From Chitinophagaceae bacterium (GTDB lineage: Bacteria > Bacteroidota > Bacteroidia > Chitinophagales > Chitinophagaceae): a DNA stretch of 64,000 bases. Within the stretch, counting starts at the first letter, position 1; the number at the start of each line of letters is the position of its first letter. The stretch is taken from positions 1 through 64,000 of the forward strand of contig CANHCY010000008.1 of assembly GCA_947459295.1 (NCBI GenBank), written 5' to 3'. Below are positions 45,339 to 54,169 of this stretch, piece after piece. The notes under the pieces were generated by a model. That model saw only the letters and a list, made by a program, of their open reading frames with translations. It had not been told where the DNA came from and made no database searches. A program made the position numbers and the translations under genes.

Positions 45339-46438
45339 AATACATACTAGCGCTCCTACTCATCACAAATATTACATACGGGCAAAGCAGTAACATTAAA
45401 TGGATGGATCCTACAAAAATGACGGAACAGTGCATTGATGGCCGCGGATGGAATGATGGATATACTTTTCCGTACGATAGACTGCCGCAAAAAGCACAAA
45501 GTATGGTAAGGCCTGTGCTTTGGGACTTATCTAAACACACTGCTGGCGAGTATATCAATTTTACCACCAACAGTAGCACTATTTATGTAAGGCTCAAGGT
45601 TAAAGGTGCGCAAGCCATGGCGCAAATGCCAGCTACTGGCGTAAGTGGTGTAGACTTATATAGCAAAGGCCCTTTAGGTGGATGGAACTGGACCAAAGCG
45701 ACCGTTAATTTTAAAGATACCATTACCTATAAATTTGAAAATATTAAAGATGCTGCAAGCTTTGATTTTTTTAGACTGTACCTCCCACTATGTAATGCTG
45801 TATCATGGTTAGAAATTGGCGTTCCTGAAAATTCTACCTGCACTTTATTACCCGCTCAAAATGTAAAGCCAATTGTTGCTTATGGCACTTCTATTATGCA
45901 TGGTGCTTATGCAAGTAGGCCTGGGCTTGGATGGACTAATATTTTAGGCAGAAAACTGAATTCAAAAATGATTAACCTCGGATTTTCTGGAAATGGTCAG
46001 CTCGAGCCAGCCATGATCGACCTCGTTAATGAAATTGATGCTAAACTCTATATTTTAGACTGTATGCCCAACCTTTGGGACAAAACAAGGTTTAGTGCCG
46101 AAGAAATAGAGAAAAGAATGCGTCATGCAGAATCAGAAATCCATAAAAAACATCCGGGTGTTCCAATCATATTTACAGAGCATTGCAGCGGTAAAGACGG
46201 TATTAATTTAGATACGGTTATGGCGCAAAAATATATTGCCGTTAGTGAAATTTCGGCGGCAGTATTTAAAAAAATGAAAAAAGAAGGCATCAAAGATATT
46301 TACGAGCTAACCGCACGTCAAATTGGTTTTGATACGGAGAGTACGCTAGATGGTACGCACCCCAACGATATTGGGATGATGCAATATGCAAATGCATATT
46401 ATCAATTGATAACACGTAAAATTGGTTTATCGAAATAA
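45335..46438 (+). CDS. Exported SGNH/GDSL hydrolase with N-terminal sandwich domain
   Basis: A 367-residue protein with a signal peptide (cleavage after TYG). Residues about 20-170 form a beta-sandwich of the SGNH N-terminal type; the hydrolase domain begins near 178. The nucleophile is S186 in the variant YGTSIMHG box (GTS replacing GDS), and the Asp/His pair is in LDGTHPND near the C-terminus. Carbohydrate deacetylation or a related ester cleavage is likely. The ATG overlaps the preceding stop as ATGA, indicating translational coupling. Confidence 0.85.
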   Translation: MKYILALLLITNITYGQSSNIKWMDPTKMTEQCIDGRGWNDGYTFPYDRLPQKAQSMVRPVLWDLSKHTAGEYINFTTNSSTIYVRLKVKGAQAMAQMPATGVSGVDLYSKGPLGGWNWTKATVNFKDTITYKFENIKDAASFDFFRLYLPLCNAVSWLEIGVPENSTCTLLPAQNVKPIVAYGTSIMHGAYASRPGLGWTNILGRKLNSKMINLGFSGNGQLEPAMIDLVNEIDAKLYILDCMPNLWDKTRFSAEEIEKRMRHAESEIHKKHPGVPIIFTEHCSGKDGINLDTVMAQKYIAVSEISAAVFKKMKKEGIKDIYELTARQIGFDTESTLDGTHPNDIGMMQYANAYYQLITRKIGLSK

Positions 46439-46450
46439 ACGCTTCATTCC

Positions 46451-47293
46451 ATGAAAAAAAGATATTTTTTTATACTACTCTTGTTATGCATAGCTCACTT
46501 AGCGAGTTACGCCCAAGCACAAATACTATATAAAACAGTAGACACGACTCAACTGTATTTAACTGTATACCCTTCTGCAATAAAAGTGCCAGACAATAAA
46601 TCAGCAGCCATGGTTTTCTTTTTTGGTGGCGGATGGAATAGTGGCACTGTTAAACAATTTGAGCCACAAGCTATCTATTTTAGCCAAAGAGGCATGACTT
46701 GTATTCTAGTAGATTATCGGGTAAAAGAAAAGCATAAAGTCACTCCATTCGAATCTTTAAAAGACGCAAAATCAGCTATCAGATATATTAGAGCGCACGC
46801 CAAAGATTTACAAATTGATCCTTCAAAAATTGTAGCTGCTGGTGGATCGGCGGGCGGACATTTAGCAGCTGCCACAGCACTAATTACAGATTACAATGAA
46901 AGCACAGACAATACGTCCGTTAGTTGCATTCCTGACGCACTAGTATTATTTAATCCTGTATTTGATAACGGCCCCGGCGGTTATGGCTATGAAAGAATTG
47001 GAGATGCCTACAAACAGTTTTCGCCACTACACAACATAGTAAGTGGCGCACCACCTACCATTGTTTTTTTGGGAGAAAAAGACCATTTAGTTCCCGTAGA
47101 AACGGCCAAATACTATAAAACTGTTATGGAAAAAGTAAAAAGTAGATGCGACCTATATTTATACGAAGGTCAAGGTCATGGCTTTTTTAATTTCAAGAAT
47201 TTAGAATACTATAAACAAACGGTTTTCGAAGCAGATACATTTTTACAATCCATTGGGTTTTTAAGTAAGGAGCCAATAATCGAAATAAAGTAA
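46451..47293 (+). CDS. Exported alpha/beta-hydrolase esterase (acetyl-esterase-like)
   Basis: A 280-residue enzyme with a signal peptide (cleavage near SYAQ). The oxyanion segment FFFGGGWNSG is followed by the nucleophile elbow GGSAGG (S133); the acid is the Asp of LGEKDHLVP and the base the His of GQGHGFFN. This resembles carbohydrate esterases of the BD-FAE/Axe group. With the sulfatase, propeller glycosidase and SGNH genes it forms a compact four-gene glycan processing unit. It could remove acetyl or feruloyl groups. Confidence 0.87.
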   Translation: MKKRYFFILLLLCIAHLASYAQAQILYKTVDTTQLYLTVYPSAIKVPDNKSAAMVFFFGGGWNSGTVKQFEPQAIYFSQRGMTCILVDYRVKEKHKVTPFESLKDAKSAIRYIRAHAKDLQIDPSKIVAAGGSAGGHLAAATALITDYNESTDNTSVSCIPDALVLFNPVFDNGPGGYGYERIGDAYKQFSPLHNIVSGAPPTIVFLGEKDHLVPVETAKYYKTVMEKVKSRCDLYLYEGQGHGFFNFKNLEYYKQTVFEADTFLQSIGFLSKEPIIEIK

Positions 47294-47426
47294 CGACTGG
47301 TGCAGTGAATATTTGCGGCAAATGTTACATCTAGTAGAATCATTTAGAATAAAATAGTGAAAATGCTACACATATATCTAAATTTCAATATATTTACTCC
47401 CCCATTAAACTTTTTAAACAGATTTT

Positions 47427-47927
47427 ATGAATCGAGTAATTTTGTTTTGCCTTTTAGCAATGGTCAGCTGTTCCAATGAAAGCAATAGTTCTAAAGAACA
47501 AGTAGATCCTAATCAACAAAAAACAGAAATCAATTCGAGTGAAAATTCAAAATCACTTGAAGTTAAGTATTTGGGTATATACCATGGAATACAAGCTCCG
47601 TATTACATGAAAAATCAATTTGGAGACGATATGATCATCAATGGAAAAAAAGTTCCAGTACCAGGCATTGATTACAAATTTATTTTAAAAGAAGAAGGTA
47701 TTGTGAATTTACAACAATCTAGTCTAGAAGATAATACGAGGTATTATTATGATGGAAAGTATTCAATTATTGATGAAGATGAAAATTTTATAAGTATTGC
47801 TTGTAAATTATCAGATGGAAAATCATCGAATCCAGCATATAATTTAAAGATTGCCAAAAGAAATTTAAAAAGTACATGCAAAGGATCTAATGACCCCGAA
47901 TTTGAAATTGAAAAAATAAATAATTAA
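47427..47927 (+). CDS. Lipoprotein of unknown function
   Basis: A 166-residue lipoprotein: the signal peptide ends LAMVSCSNE with Cys16 as probable lipidation site. A Ser/Asn/Lys-rich linker of about 30 residues is followed by a small beta-rich domain (VKYLGIYHGIQAPYYMKN; FILKEEGIVNLQQSS). No family is recognised. The next gene, an NlpC/P60-like hydrolase, begins 1 bp after its stop codon, so the two are likely made together. A modulating or protective role toward that enzyme is a speculative possibility. Confidence 0.6.
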   Translation: MNRVILFCLLAMVSCSNESNSSKEQVDPNQQKTEINSSENSKSLEVKYLGIYHGIQAPYYMKNQFGDDMIINGKKVPVPGIDYKFILKEEGIVNLQQSSLEDNTRYYYDGKYSIIDEDENFISIACKLSDGKSSNPAYNLKIAKRNLKSTCKGSNDPEFEIEKINN

Positions 47928-47928
47928 T

Positions 47929-48477
47929 ATGAATATTACACAGCTATTAAAAATTTGCTTGACTTGCTTTGGTCTGGTTTGTTTCACAATAGCAAATTCG
48001 CAAACAAATAAGCAATTAGAAAAAAGTTCAAATAATTATTGTTCTTGTCAAAATCAAGACTCAACCAATTATGTAGTGAATGAAAACTTTGGAAGCAATA
48101 GAGTATTAGAGATTGGTATGGATATGGCACTTTTTTCAAAAACAATTGTTATTGGTTCATGCTGGGATTTTGTTAATGAGGTATATAAACGCGCTGGTGT
48201 AGCAGCTTCAAAAAAGACGATTTTTAAATCAAAACTCAAAGGCCCCTATGCAAACCAAAACCTTGTAAAGCCTGGTGATTGGATTTATCATATAAATAAA
48301 AGTTATAATAACATAGAGCATAGTGCAATATTTGTATGTTGGAAAGACTTTAAAAATAAAATTGCTATTACACTTAGTTACGCTGGGATGAACCGGTCTG
48401 TACCTGCAAATTATGGTACATACGATTTAAGCAATATATTTGCCATTTTCCGACCTGTAATGGAACTAAAACAATAA
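47929..48477 (+). CDS. Exported NlpC/P60- or CHAP-like cysteine hydrolase
   Basis: A 182-residue protein with a signal peptide (cleavage near IANSQ). The papain-like arrangement of cell-wall amidases is visible: nucleophile C78 in IGSCWDFVNEVYKRAG, then a PGDWIYH strand and the base H131 in NNIEHSAIFV. Two extra Cys residues (NYCSC) lie before the domain. Peptide bonds in peptidoglycan stems are the likely substrate. It sits between a lipoprotein gene and an L,D-transpeptidase gene. The family is inferred from motif order only. Confidence 0.65.
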   Translation: MNITQLLKICLTCFGLVCFTIANSQTNKQLEKSSNNYCSCQNQDSTNYVVNENFGSNRVLEIGMDMALFSKTIVIGSCWDFVNEVYKRAGVAASKKTIFKSKLKGPYANQNLVKPGDWIYHINKSYNNIEHSAIFVCWKDFKNKIAITLSYAGMNRSVPANYGTYDLSNIFAIFRPVMELKQ

Positions 48478-48488
48478 ATAAGCTTACC

Positions 48489-50183
48489 ATGAATAACAAA
48501 TTTCTATCGAAAATATTTATTGTTTCGTTACTTATTTCGAGTATAATTTCCTGTAAATCAAATGATAAAAGTCAGACCACAAGTACTAAACTTATTGCCA
48601 CGGAAATAAAAAACCTATTTGAAAATCAAAAAGAGCCAAAAACTTCAATCGAAGATTCATCAATATTGACAACCCCTAACGAAACTATAGATGCTTATAA
48701 AGATGCCAATTATGAGCCATTATGGATAAAAGATGAAGGCCTGACAAATAATGGCCAAACGCTGATAAATTTCATTACGAATGCAAGAAGCTATGGATTA
48801 ATTCCAGAAGCATATAACGTGCAAAAAATTACAAGTCACTATAACAAACTTCAATTAGATTCACTTTGGGAAAATGAAAGAAAAAATCCAAAAAACTGGG
48901 CTAGAATAGACATCCTATTAACAGATGCTTTTTTATCAATCACTCGAAATTTAGATCGAGGATATATACCATTAGATAGCCTATCAAAAGATGCAACTTA
49001 CAGTGCTGCAAAATACAAAGAGGCATTAATCAATACTAGCAAGACAGATAATTTACTTCAAATTTTAGAATCATTTGAACCAAAATCAAAATCTTATATA
49101 GATCTAAAAAAACTACTTCCTAATTTTTTATCTTCTGCTGATTTTTCAAAGAAGTATACATTTATTGACTACCCAATAACCAATAAAAATAAGTTTATTG
49201 CTCAAATTATTAAAAGATCAAAAGAAGAAAACTTGTTGCCAAATGATGTAACAAATTTAGATTCAATTGAATTAAGTAACCTAGTTAAAAAAATTCAAGA
49301 GAAAAAGAATTTAGAAATTGATGGTAAATATGGAAGACAATTAATTTTGGCATTAAATAATACTGACAGCGAGAAATTTTTAAAGATTGTTATTAATATG
49401 GATAGACTTCGCCGGAATAGAGAAGAGTATCCAAACAGATACCTTTGGGTAAATTTGCCGTCTTTTTATCTACAAGTATTTGAAAATGGTGAAACTAAAA
49501 TCGAGTCGAAAGTAATTATTGGGAAGCCAAATACAAGAACACCTTTAATTACCAGTAAAATCAATCAAATTACGACCTACCCAACTTGGACTATTCCAAC
49601 AAGTATAATTTCAAAAGAAATTTTACCAAACATCAAAAAAAATAATAACTATTTAAACAGAAAAGGGTATTCGATTTTTGATGCAAGCGGCCAAAAGGTA
49701 AACCCCGACTCTGTCAATTGGAGTAGTTACGAGAAAGGAATACCATTTAAGGTTGTTCAGCCCGGTGGTGACGCAAACTCCTTAGGAATTATGAAATTTA
49801 ACTTCCCAAATAAGCACTCCGTATACTTACATGATACAAATCAAAGAGGCTTATTTAATAATAGTTTTAGATCATTAAGCCACGGCTGTGTTAGAGTTCA
49901 AAACTGGGATTCTTTATACCAATATATAATCTTATCAGATAAAAGAGCAAATGCTGACGACATAGCCTCAAATAGCGTTGTAGTAGATTCAGTTAAAACT
50001 TGGCTCAATGCAAAAAAAAGAAGGACAATATCTATAATAAATGAACTTCCAATTTATATTAGGTATTATACAGCTGCATCAAAAAATGGGAAAATCGAAT
50101 TCTACGAAGACGTCTACGGAGAAGATAACAAGATTCGAAATTTAATAATGAAATCAATAAACCCTATAGCAACATTAAACTAA
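48489..50183 (+). CDS. L,D-transpeptidase, YcbB-like, lipoprotein
   Basis: A 564-residue enzyme of the YkuD superfamily in the large YcbB-like form. The signal peptide ends SIISCKS, so Cys22 is probably lipidated. An N-terminal scaffold (YKDANYEPLWIKDEGLTNNGQ) and a peptidoglycan-binding-like stretch precede the catalytic domain (about 315-500), where SHGCVRVQN supplies C467 and YLHDTN the conserved His. Such enzymes make 3-3 crosslinks or attach molecules to peptidoglycan. It ends 1 bp before the convergent CapA-like gene. Confidence 0.9.
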   Translation: MNNKFLSKIFIVSLLISSIISCKSNDKSQTTSTKLIATEIKNLFENQKEPKTSIEDSSILTTPNETIDAYKDANYEPLWIKDEGLTNNGQTLINFITNARSYGLIPEAYNVQKITSHYNKLQLDSLWENERKNPKNWARIDILLTDAFLSITRNLDRGYIPLDSLSKDATYSAAKYKEALINTSKTDNLLQILESFEPKSKSYIDLKKLLPNFLSSADFSKKYTFIDYPITNKNKFIAQIIKRSKEENLLPNDVTNLDSIELSNLVKKIQEKKNLEIDGKYGRQLILALNNTDSEKFLKIVINMDRLRRNREEYPNRYLWVNLPSFYLQVFENGETKIESKVIIGKPNTRTPLITSKINQITTYPTWTIPTSIISKEILPNIKKNNNYLNRKGYSIFDASGQKVNPDSVNWSSYEKGIPFKVVQPGGDANSLGIMKFNFPNKHSVYLHDTNQRGLFNNSFRSLSHGCVRVQNWDSLYQYIILSDKRANADDIASNSVVVDSVKTWLNAKKRRTISIINELPIYIRYYTAASKNGKIEFYEDVYGEDNKIRNLIMKSINPIATLN

Positions 50184-50184
50184 C

Positions 50185-51342
50185 CTATTGCTCTAGTGCC
50201 GTAAATCCAACATTCATGTTTGTCATGTGTTTGTTTGTTTCATTCCAAACTTCCTTAATTCTAGTTTGTTCAATGATACTACTGGTATAAGATAAATGGT
50301 TTACGTTTTTATTGTTGATAGATTCAATAGCATCATACACAGGTAAAATGCGGAATCCATTTTGTGTACTAACATATGTAGGAACAAAATTAGCTTTACT
50401 CACTGATACCTCATTTGTAGCCAAATTTTTAATCAATTTCATTTTCACAATAATACCACAGTCGGTATACTGTTTACGCTGAGCCGAAATAAAGTTCCCC
50501 ATTGAAAAAATTGTAAAGCCAGTTTTATAATCATTAGAAGCATTAACGGGTTGCAAAACATGTGGATGAGAGCCAAATACTAGTAGACCTCCATTTTTAC
50601 GAATATAATTCTCTAACGATTTTTGAGAATCATTAGGAAATCTTTGGTATTCATTACCCCAATGAAGAAAAATCAAAACAACATCTGCTCCAGATTGCTT
50701 AGACTTTAAAATATCTTGTTTTATTTGTAAAGTATCAATAAGATTGACGCAAAAAACTTTGCCGTCTGGAATTTTAATCCCGTTTGTTCCATAGGTGTAA
50801 GCCAATACACCCAATTTGGTATTATTTTTTGTAAGAATTAATGAATTATTTCGTTCATCTAATGAACGAGCCGTACCTGTATGTAAAAAACCTCTATTGT
50901 TAAGCTCAACAATTGTCTTTTCTACTCCAACAAATCCACGGTCTAATGAGTGATTATTCGCTGTCGTTAAAACGTCAAAACCAGCATTTTTTAGTGCATC
51001 CAAATACTGAACTGGCGTATTAAACATTGGGTAACCTGTATAATTCAGCGCAGCCCCTGCTGTAACTGTTTCAAGATTACCGAATGTAAAATCAGCACTC
51101 TCTAAATATTTTTTTACGGGGGCAAAAGCTGGATTAAAATCGTAACCAGTATCTTTTTTAGCTTGATTGAACTGCTGAGAATGACACATTAAATCTCCAA
51201 CAATAGCTAAAGAAACAGTGTCATATAATTCTCCTTTTTTTTGATTGCTTAAATTCGTGTTCCTAGAAGAAATTTCTGAACAAGAAATGATTACAAAAAA
51301 AATTGAGCAAAAAAATAAGTTCCGCGTTATTAAATTATTCAT
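50185..51342 (-). CDS. CapA-family (PGA_cap) metallophosphatase-like lipoprotein
   Basis: A 385-residue lipoprotein (signal peptide ending FVIISCSE). The CapA family fold is recognised by AIVGDLMCHSQQ, FGNLETV, TTANNHSLDRG, LHWGNEYQRFPND and FGSHPHVLQP, the phosphodiesterase-like metal motifs. Relatives act in poly-gamma-glutamate capsule assembly, yet no capsule synthase genes (CapB/C) are nearby, so a different cell-surface role is likely. It is the last gene of a seven-gene minus-strand run, 5 bp after the PBP-like gene. Confidence 0.88.
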   Translation of the reverse strand: MNNLITRNLFFCSIFFVIISCSEISSRNTNLSNQKKGELYDTVSLAIVGDLMCHSQQFNQAKKDTGYDFNPAFAPVKKYLESADFTFGNLETVTAGAALNYTGYPMFNTPVQYLDALKNAGFDVLTTANNHSLDRGFVGVEKTIVELNNRGFLHTGTARSLDERNNSLILTKNNTKLGVLAYTYGTNGIKIPDGKVFCVNLIDTLQIKQDILKSKQSGADVVLIFLHWGNEYQRFPNDSQKSLENYIRKNGGLLVFGSHPHVLQPVNASNDYKTGFTIFSMGNFISAQRKQYTDCGIIVKMKLIKNLATNEVSVSKANFVPTYVSTQNGFRILPVYDAIESINNKNVNHLSYTSSIIEQTRIKEVWNETNKHMTNMNVGFTALEQ

Positions 51343-51347
51343 AAATA

Positions 51348-52307
51348 TTATTTACAGGCTTCGTTTAAAATATCTTTAAAAACTGGACCAGCCACAGATG
51401 CACCGTAATATTGTGGAGCATTTTTCTGGCACTTAATTAAAACGATACAAGAATATTTAGGGTTTGCTGCTGGAGCATACCCAACCATGGAAGATATGTA
51501 TTGTTTTGATTTATAACCATCCTTATTTAAAGCTAAAATAGTTCCTGTTTTGCTAGCTATATCAGTTTTCGAATTATATAAAAGTTGTTTTGAAGTGCCA
51601 TTTTTTGAAACGCCCTGCAATACATCCTTTAATTGCTGCAGTGTACTTGTCTTCTTAAATAAAGATGGATCACCAATTGCCACTCTATTATAAAAATTCA
51701 AAATTTGCATCGGCGACATCATTAATCCGTAACCAAAAGAAATAAATGGTATGGTCATCAAAGAAACTTCATTCTTACCAAATACATCATTTACATTAAA
51801 ATATGTATTTATAGTATTCTTAAAATGATCAATTTCTTGTTCTTTAAGCGTAGCATTAAATTGTTTAGCAACTCCAACATTACTTGATATCTCAACAATA
51901 TTTTTTAATGAAGTGTAGCGTAGTCCAAAATCCTCACTATCGTATACCTTTAAATTTCCAATTGTTGTTGAACCACTTTCAATATCTACTGAATCCAATA
52001 AACTTAGATTGGCATCATCTAATAAATAACCAACAGAAACGGGTATCATAAGTCCACCTGGCTCAATCACACTTGCATAAAGCGAGCTATCTTTTTCGTA
52101 TACAAGCCCATTTTTAGACTTTTTCGAAACAAACGACGATTTTGCTAGAATTTTACCTGTCGCAACTTCCTTTAAAATAATTAACCCATTATCGGCCTGC
52201 TGGGTTTTTAACATTGCTAACAAGCGATTATCAGCAAATGATTGCAGCGAATTTTGGCCGTAACTAAAAAGTGTTATAAAAAGTAAAGGGATAAAATACA
52301 GTTTCAT
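51348..52307 (-). CDS. Penicillin-binding protein homologue lacking catalytic Ser/Lys
   Basis: A 319-residue exported protein consisting only of a transpeptidase-like domain. The usual EPGSTFK box reads EPGGLMI (residues 82-88), so the acylated Ser is Gly85 and the Lys is Ile88. The other motifs persist: SSN (141-143), KTGT (253-256) and the FGYGLMMSPMQI segment. The N-terminal dimerisation domain of class B PBPs is absent. It is therefore probably a pseudoenzyme, perhaps binding stem peptides or a partner. The signal peptide ends FSYGQ. It is flanked by a zincin and CapA-like gene. Confidence 0.8.
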   Translation of the reverse strand: MKLYFIPLLFITLFSYGQNSLQSFADNRLLAMLKTQQADNGLIILKEVATGKILAKSSFVSKKSKNGLVYEKDSSLYASVIEPGGLMIPVSVGYLLDDANLSLLDSVDIESGSTTIGNLKVYDSEDFGLRYTSLKNIVEISSNVGVAKQFNATLKEQEIDHFKNTINTYFNVNDVFGKNEVSLMTIPFISFGYGLMMSPMQILNFYNRVAIGDPSLFKKTSTLQQLKDVLQGVSKNGTSKQLLYNSKTDIASKTGTILALNKDGYKSKQYISSMVGYAPAANPKYSCIVLIKCQKNAPQYYGASVAGPVFKDILNEACK

Positions 52308-52367
52308 GTAAATAATTGAATTAAATTATATTGTAATATTAACGAATACTTTTTATTATACATTCAA

Positions 52368-52850
52368 TTATTTTTTGACAATAATTCCCATCTTACACAA
52401 ATCACTAAGACATTGTTTTGAATAGGTATTTTCAAAATCCCTTGCCTCTCGTTCAATACGGTAATTGTAATAGCCATATTTATTATAGTTTAATAGCTTT
52501 CTAAATTCGGGATCCTTCTTTGACTGAATGTGATGTTTAATTTCGTGGAGTACAGTAGAACATATCTCTGAAAGATTGCCTTCGTGACTTTTTAGATAAA
52601 TTACAATAGAGTTGGTTGAAGGAATGTAAACACCCATTTTAGGCGACTTTTTGTTGTACCTAACAGTTATTGAAGGATAATACTTTACACCATGAGCAAC
52701 TAAAATAGGTCCTGTCCACTTCATCACCTCTCTACAAAACTGCACATATGAGGTATTTAGCTTGTACGTATCTTCCGAACCAAAAAGATATGCTACAAAA
52801 GCAACAATAAAACATAAAATAGAAAAATATAACAACCAATCTGGATTCAT
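52368..52850 (-). CDS. Small membrane-anchored zincin-like protein
   Basis: A 160-residue protein with one N-terminal helix (about 5-23, WLLYFSILCFIVAFVAYLF). The remainder carries HEIKH (H102, E103, H106), a zinc metallopeptidase HExxH motif, and a RIEREARDFEN helix about 30 residues on with candidate third ligands (E133, E135, E140). The short size fits minimal zincins. I do not recognise a named family. It lies 12 bp after a lipoprotein gene and 60 bp before the PBP-like gene. Confidence 0.65.
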   Translation of the reverse strand: MNPDWLLYFSILCFIVAFVAYLFGSEDTYKLNTSYVQFCREVMKWTGPILVAHGVKYYPSITVRYNKKSPKMGVYIPSTNSIVIYLKSHEGNLSEICSTVLHEIKHHIQSKKDPEFRKLLNYNKYGYYNYRIEREARDFENTYSKQCLSDLCKMGIIVKK

Positions 52851-52862
52851 ACTATCTAGCTA

Positions 52863-54164
52863 TTATTTATAAGTATTTGCAGGCCTCTCAACCGTATTAA
52901 AATAAAGCGAAGCATTTCCATTATTTATCATTGCATTAACCTCCTTAGCATCAACTACTGCAACTTTATTATCAGGTAAAACAGCTACTAAAGAATTTCG
53001 CTTTGTTTTTGAAAGTTTAACTTTTTTCCAATCCTTCGGCAAGTAATATACAACAGAATTATCCTCTTCAAACAAGACGAATAACTTTACATTATTAACC
53101 AATGGATCTAATTTTTTCTCGAAATCGAAAGTAACAGACACTTCAGTCAAGTCGCTATTTTTCATTAATTTATCGATATTCCAAATTCCCATTTTTCTAA
53201 TTTGGAAACTACTTACCATATCCGCCTCCGCCTGCAAACGAATTTTTTCATCTTTCATACTTGCAACTCTATTCTCATAATCCAACAATTGCTTTGTAAA
53301 CGAAGTATCTGAAGTAATTACAGGACTTGCAATTATAGACAATGAACGATTTTCTACTCCAGCTCCCTTCACTGTAATTGATCTAGTAAAAGTAAGCTGG
53401 TACTTATTTGTTTTTTTATTAACCGGATTTACAACAACATCATCCCAATTTAAACGCATGAATTTTTCAACAATTTCAGGATCAGTACCATCTACAATTT
53501 TCCATTTTTGATTTTGAAAAGATTTCAAATGGGGCGATTCCTTCAAATCAGCAACAAGTTCAAACTCATTGCTAGCTAATTGCGGTTTTTTAACAAAAGG
53601 CTTCTTAAGAAAATCCATTATTTTATTCAGCGCATTTGTCTTTCGCTCGTTTTGCTTTACAATAAATGTATCACTCACCTGCCAATTTTGATTGTCTTGT
53701 AACTGATATAAACTAAATCCAGTTGCCGGTGAAAAATTTGCAAGCTCAACGCCTATACTTTTACCATTGGCGATAAATAGCTCTTCTTTATTATCAAATG
53801 CCCTAATTTCTATCATTCCTCCAGACTGCAAAAAACCATTTCTAGTGGCATCAACACTCATGGGAATTCCAGACTTAAATATATCTTGTGCAGTATGCAT
53901 CTCCCTAATCTTTATCATTATTTGATTAGAAACTGGAGTCCCATCCAAATGTGCAAAAGTGTTTGGCTCAATATTTACAGCTGTTCCATGGGAAGTAGTA
54001 ATTGTAATGCTCGTATCCTGTTTATATAAAAACAAATTGAAGGGTACGCCATTTGATGCAATAGGCGCTTCTACTTTTTGGGTATAAGAAAGCTTCTTAC
54101 TAGAACAACCCAATACTAAGAAAAATAAAACAAAATATAAAGTGTAATTATTGATAGTTTTCAT
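52863..54164 (-). CDS. Large lipoprotein of unknown function
   Basis: A 433-residue lipoprotein with signal peptide ending LVLGCSSK. The first half (about 45-175) carries a pattern seen in several Bacteroidota surface proteins: a SHGTAVNIEPNTF strand, MIKIREMHTAQDIFKSGIPM and GMIEIRAFDN, likely a beta-rich scaffold. The second half includes a possible helical segment (ENRVASMKDEKIRLQAEAD). No catalytic residues are apparent. It starts 5 bp after the FG-GAP propeller gene and probably forms a surface complex with its neighbours; that is inferred. Confidence 0.6.
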   Translation of the reverse strand: MKTINNYTLYFVLFFLVLGCSSKKLSYTQKVEAPIASNGVPFNLFLYKQDTSITITTSHGTAVNIEPNTFAHLDGTPVSNQIMIKIREMHTAQDIFKSGIPMSVDATRNGFLQSGGMIEIRAFDNKEELFIANGKSIGVELANFSPATGFSLYQLQDNQNWQVSDTFIVKQNERKTNALNKIMDFLKKPFVKKPQLASNEFELVADLKESPHLKSFQNQKWKIVDGTDPEIVEKFMRLNWDDVVVNPVNKKTNKYQLTFTRSITVKGAGVENRSLSIIASPVITSDTSFTKQLLDYENRVASMKDEKIRLQAEADMVSSFQIRKMGIWNIDKLMKNSDLTEVSVTFDFEKKLDPLVNNVKLFVLFEEDNSVVYYLPKDWKKVKLSKTKRNSLVAVLPDNKVAVVDAKEVNAMINNGNASLYFNTVERPANTYK

Positions 54165-54169
54165 GTTTT

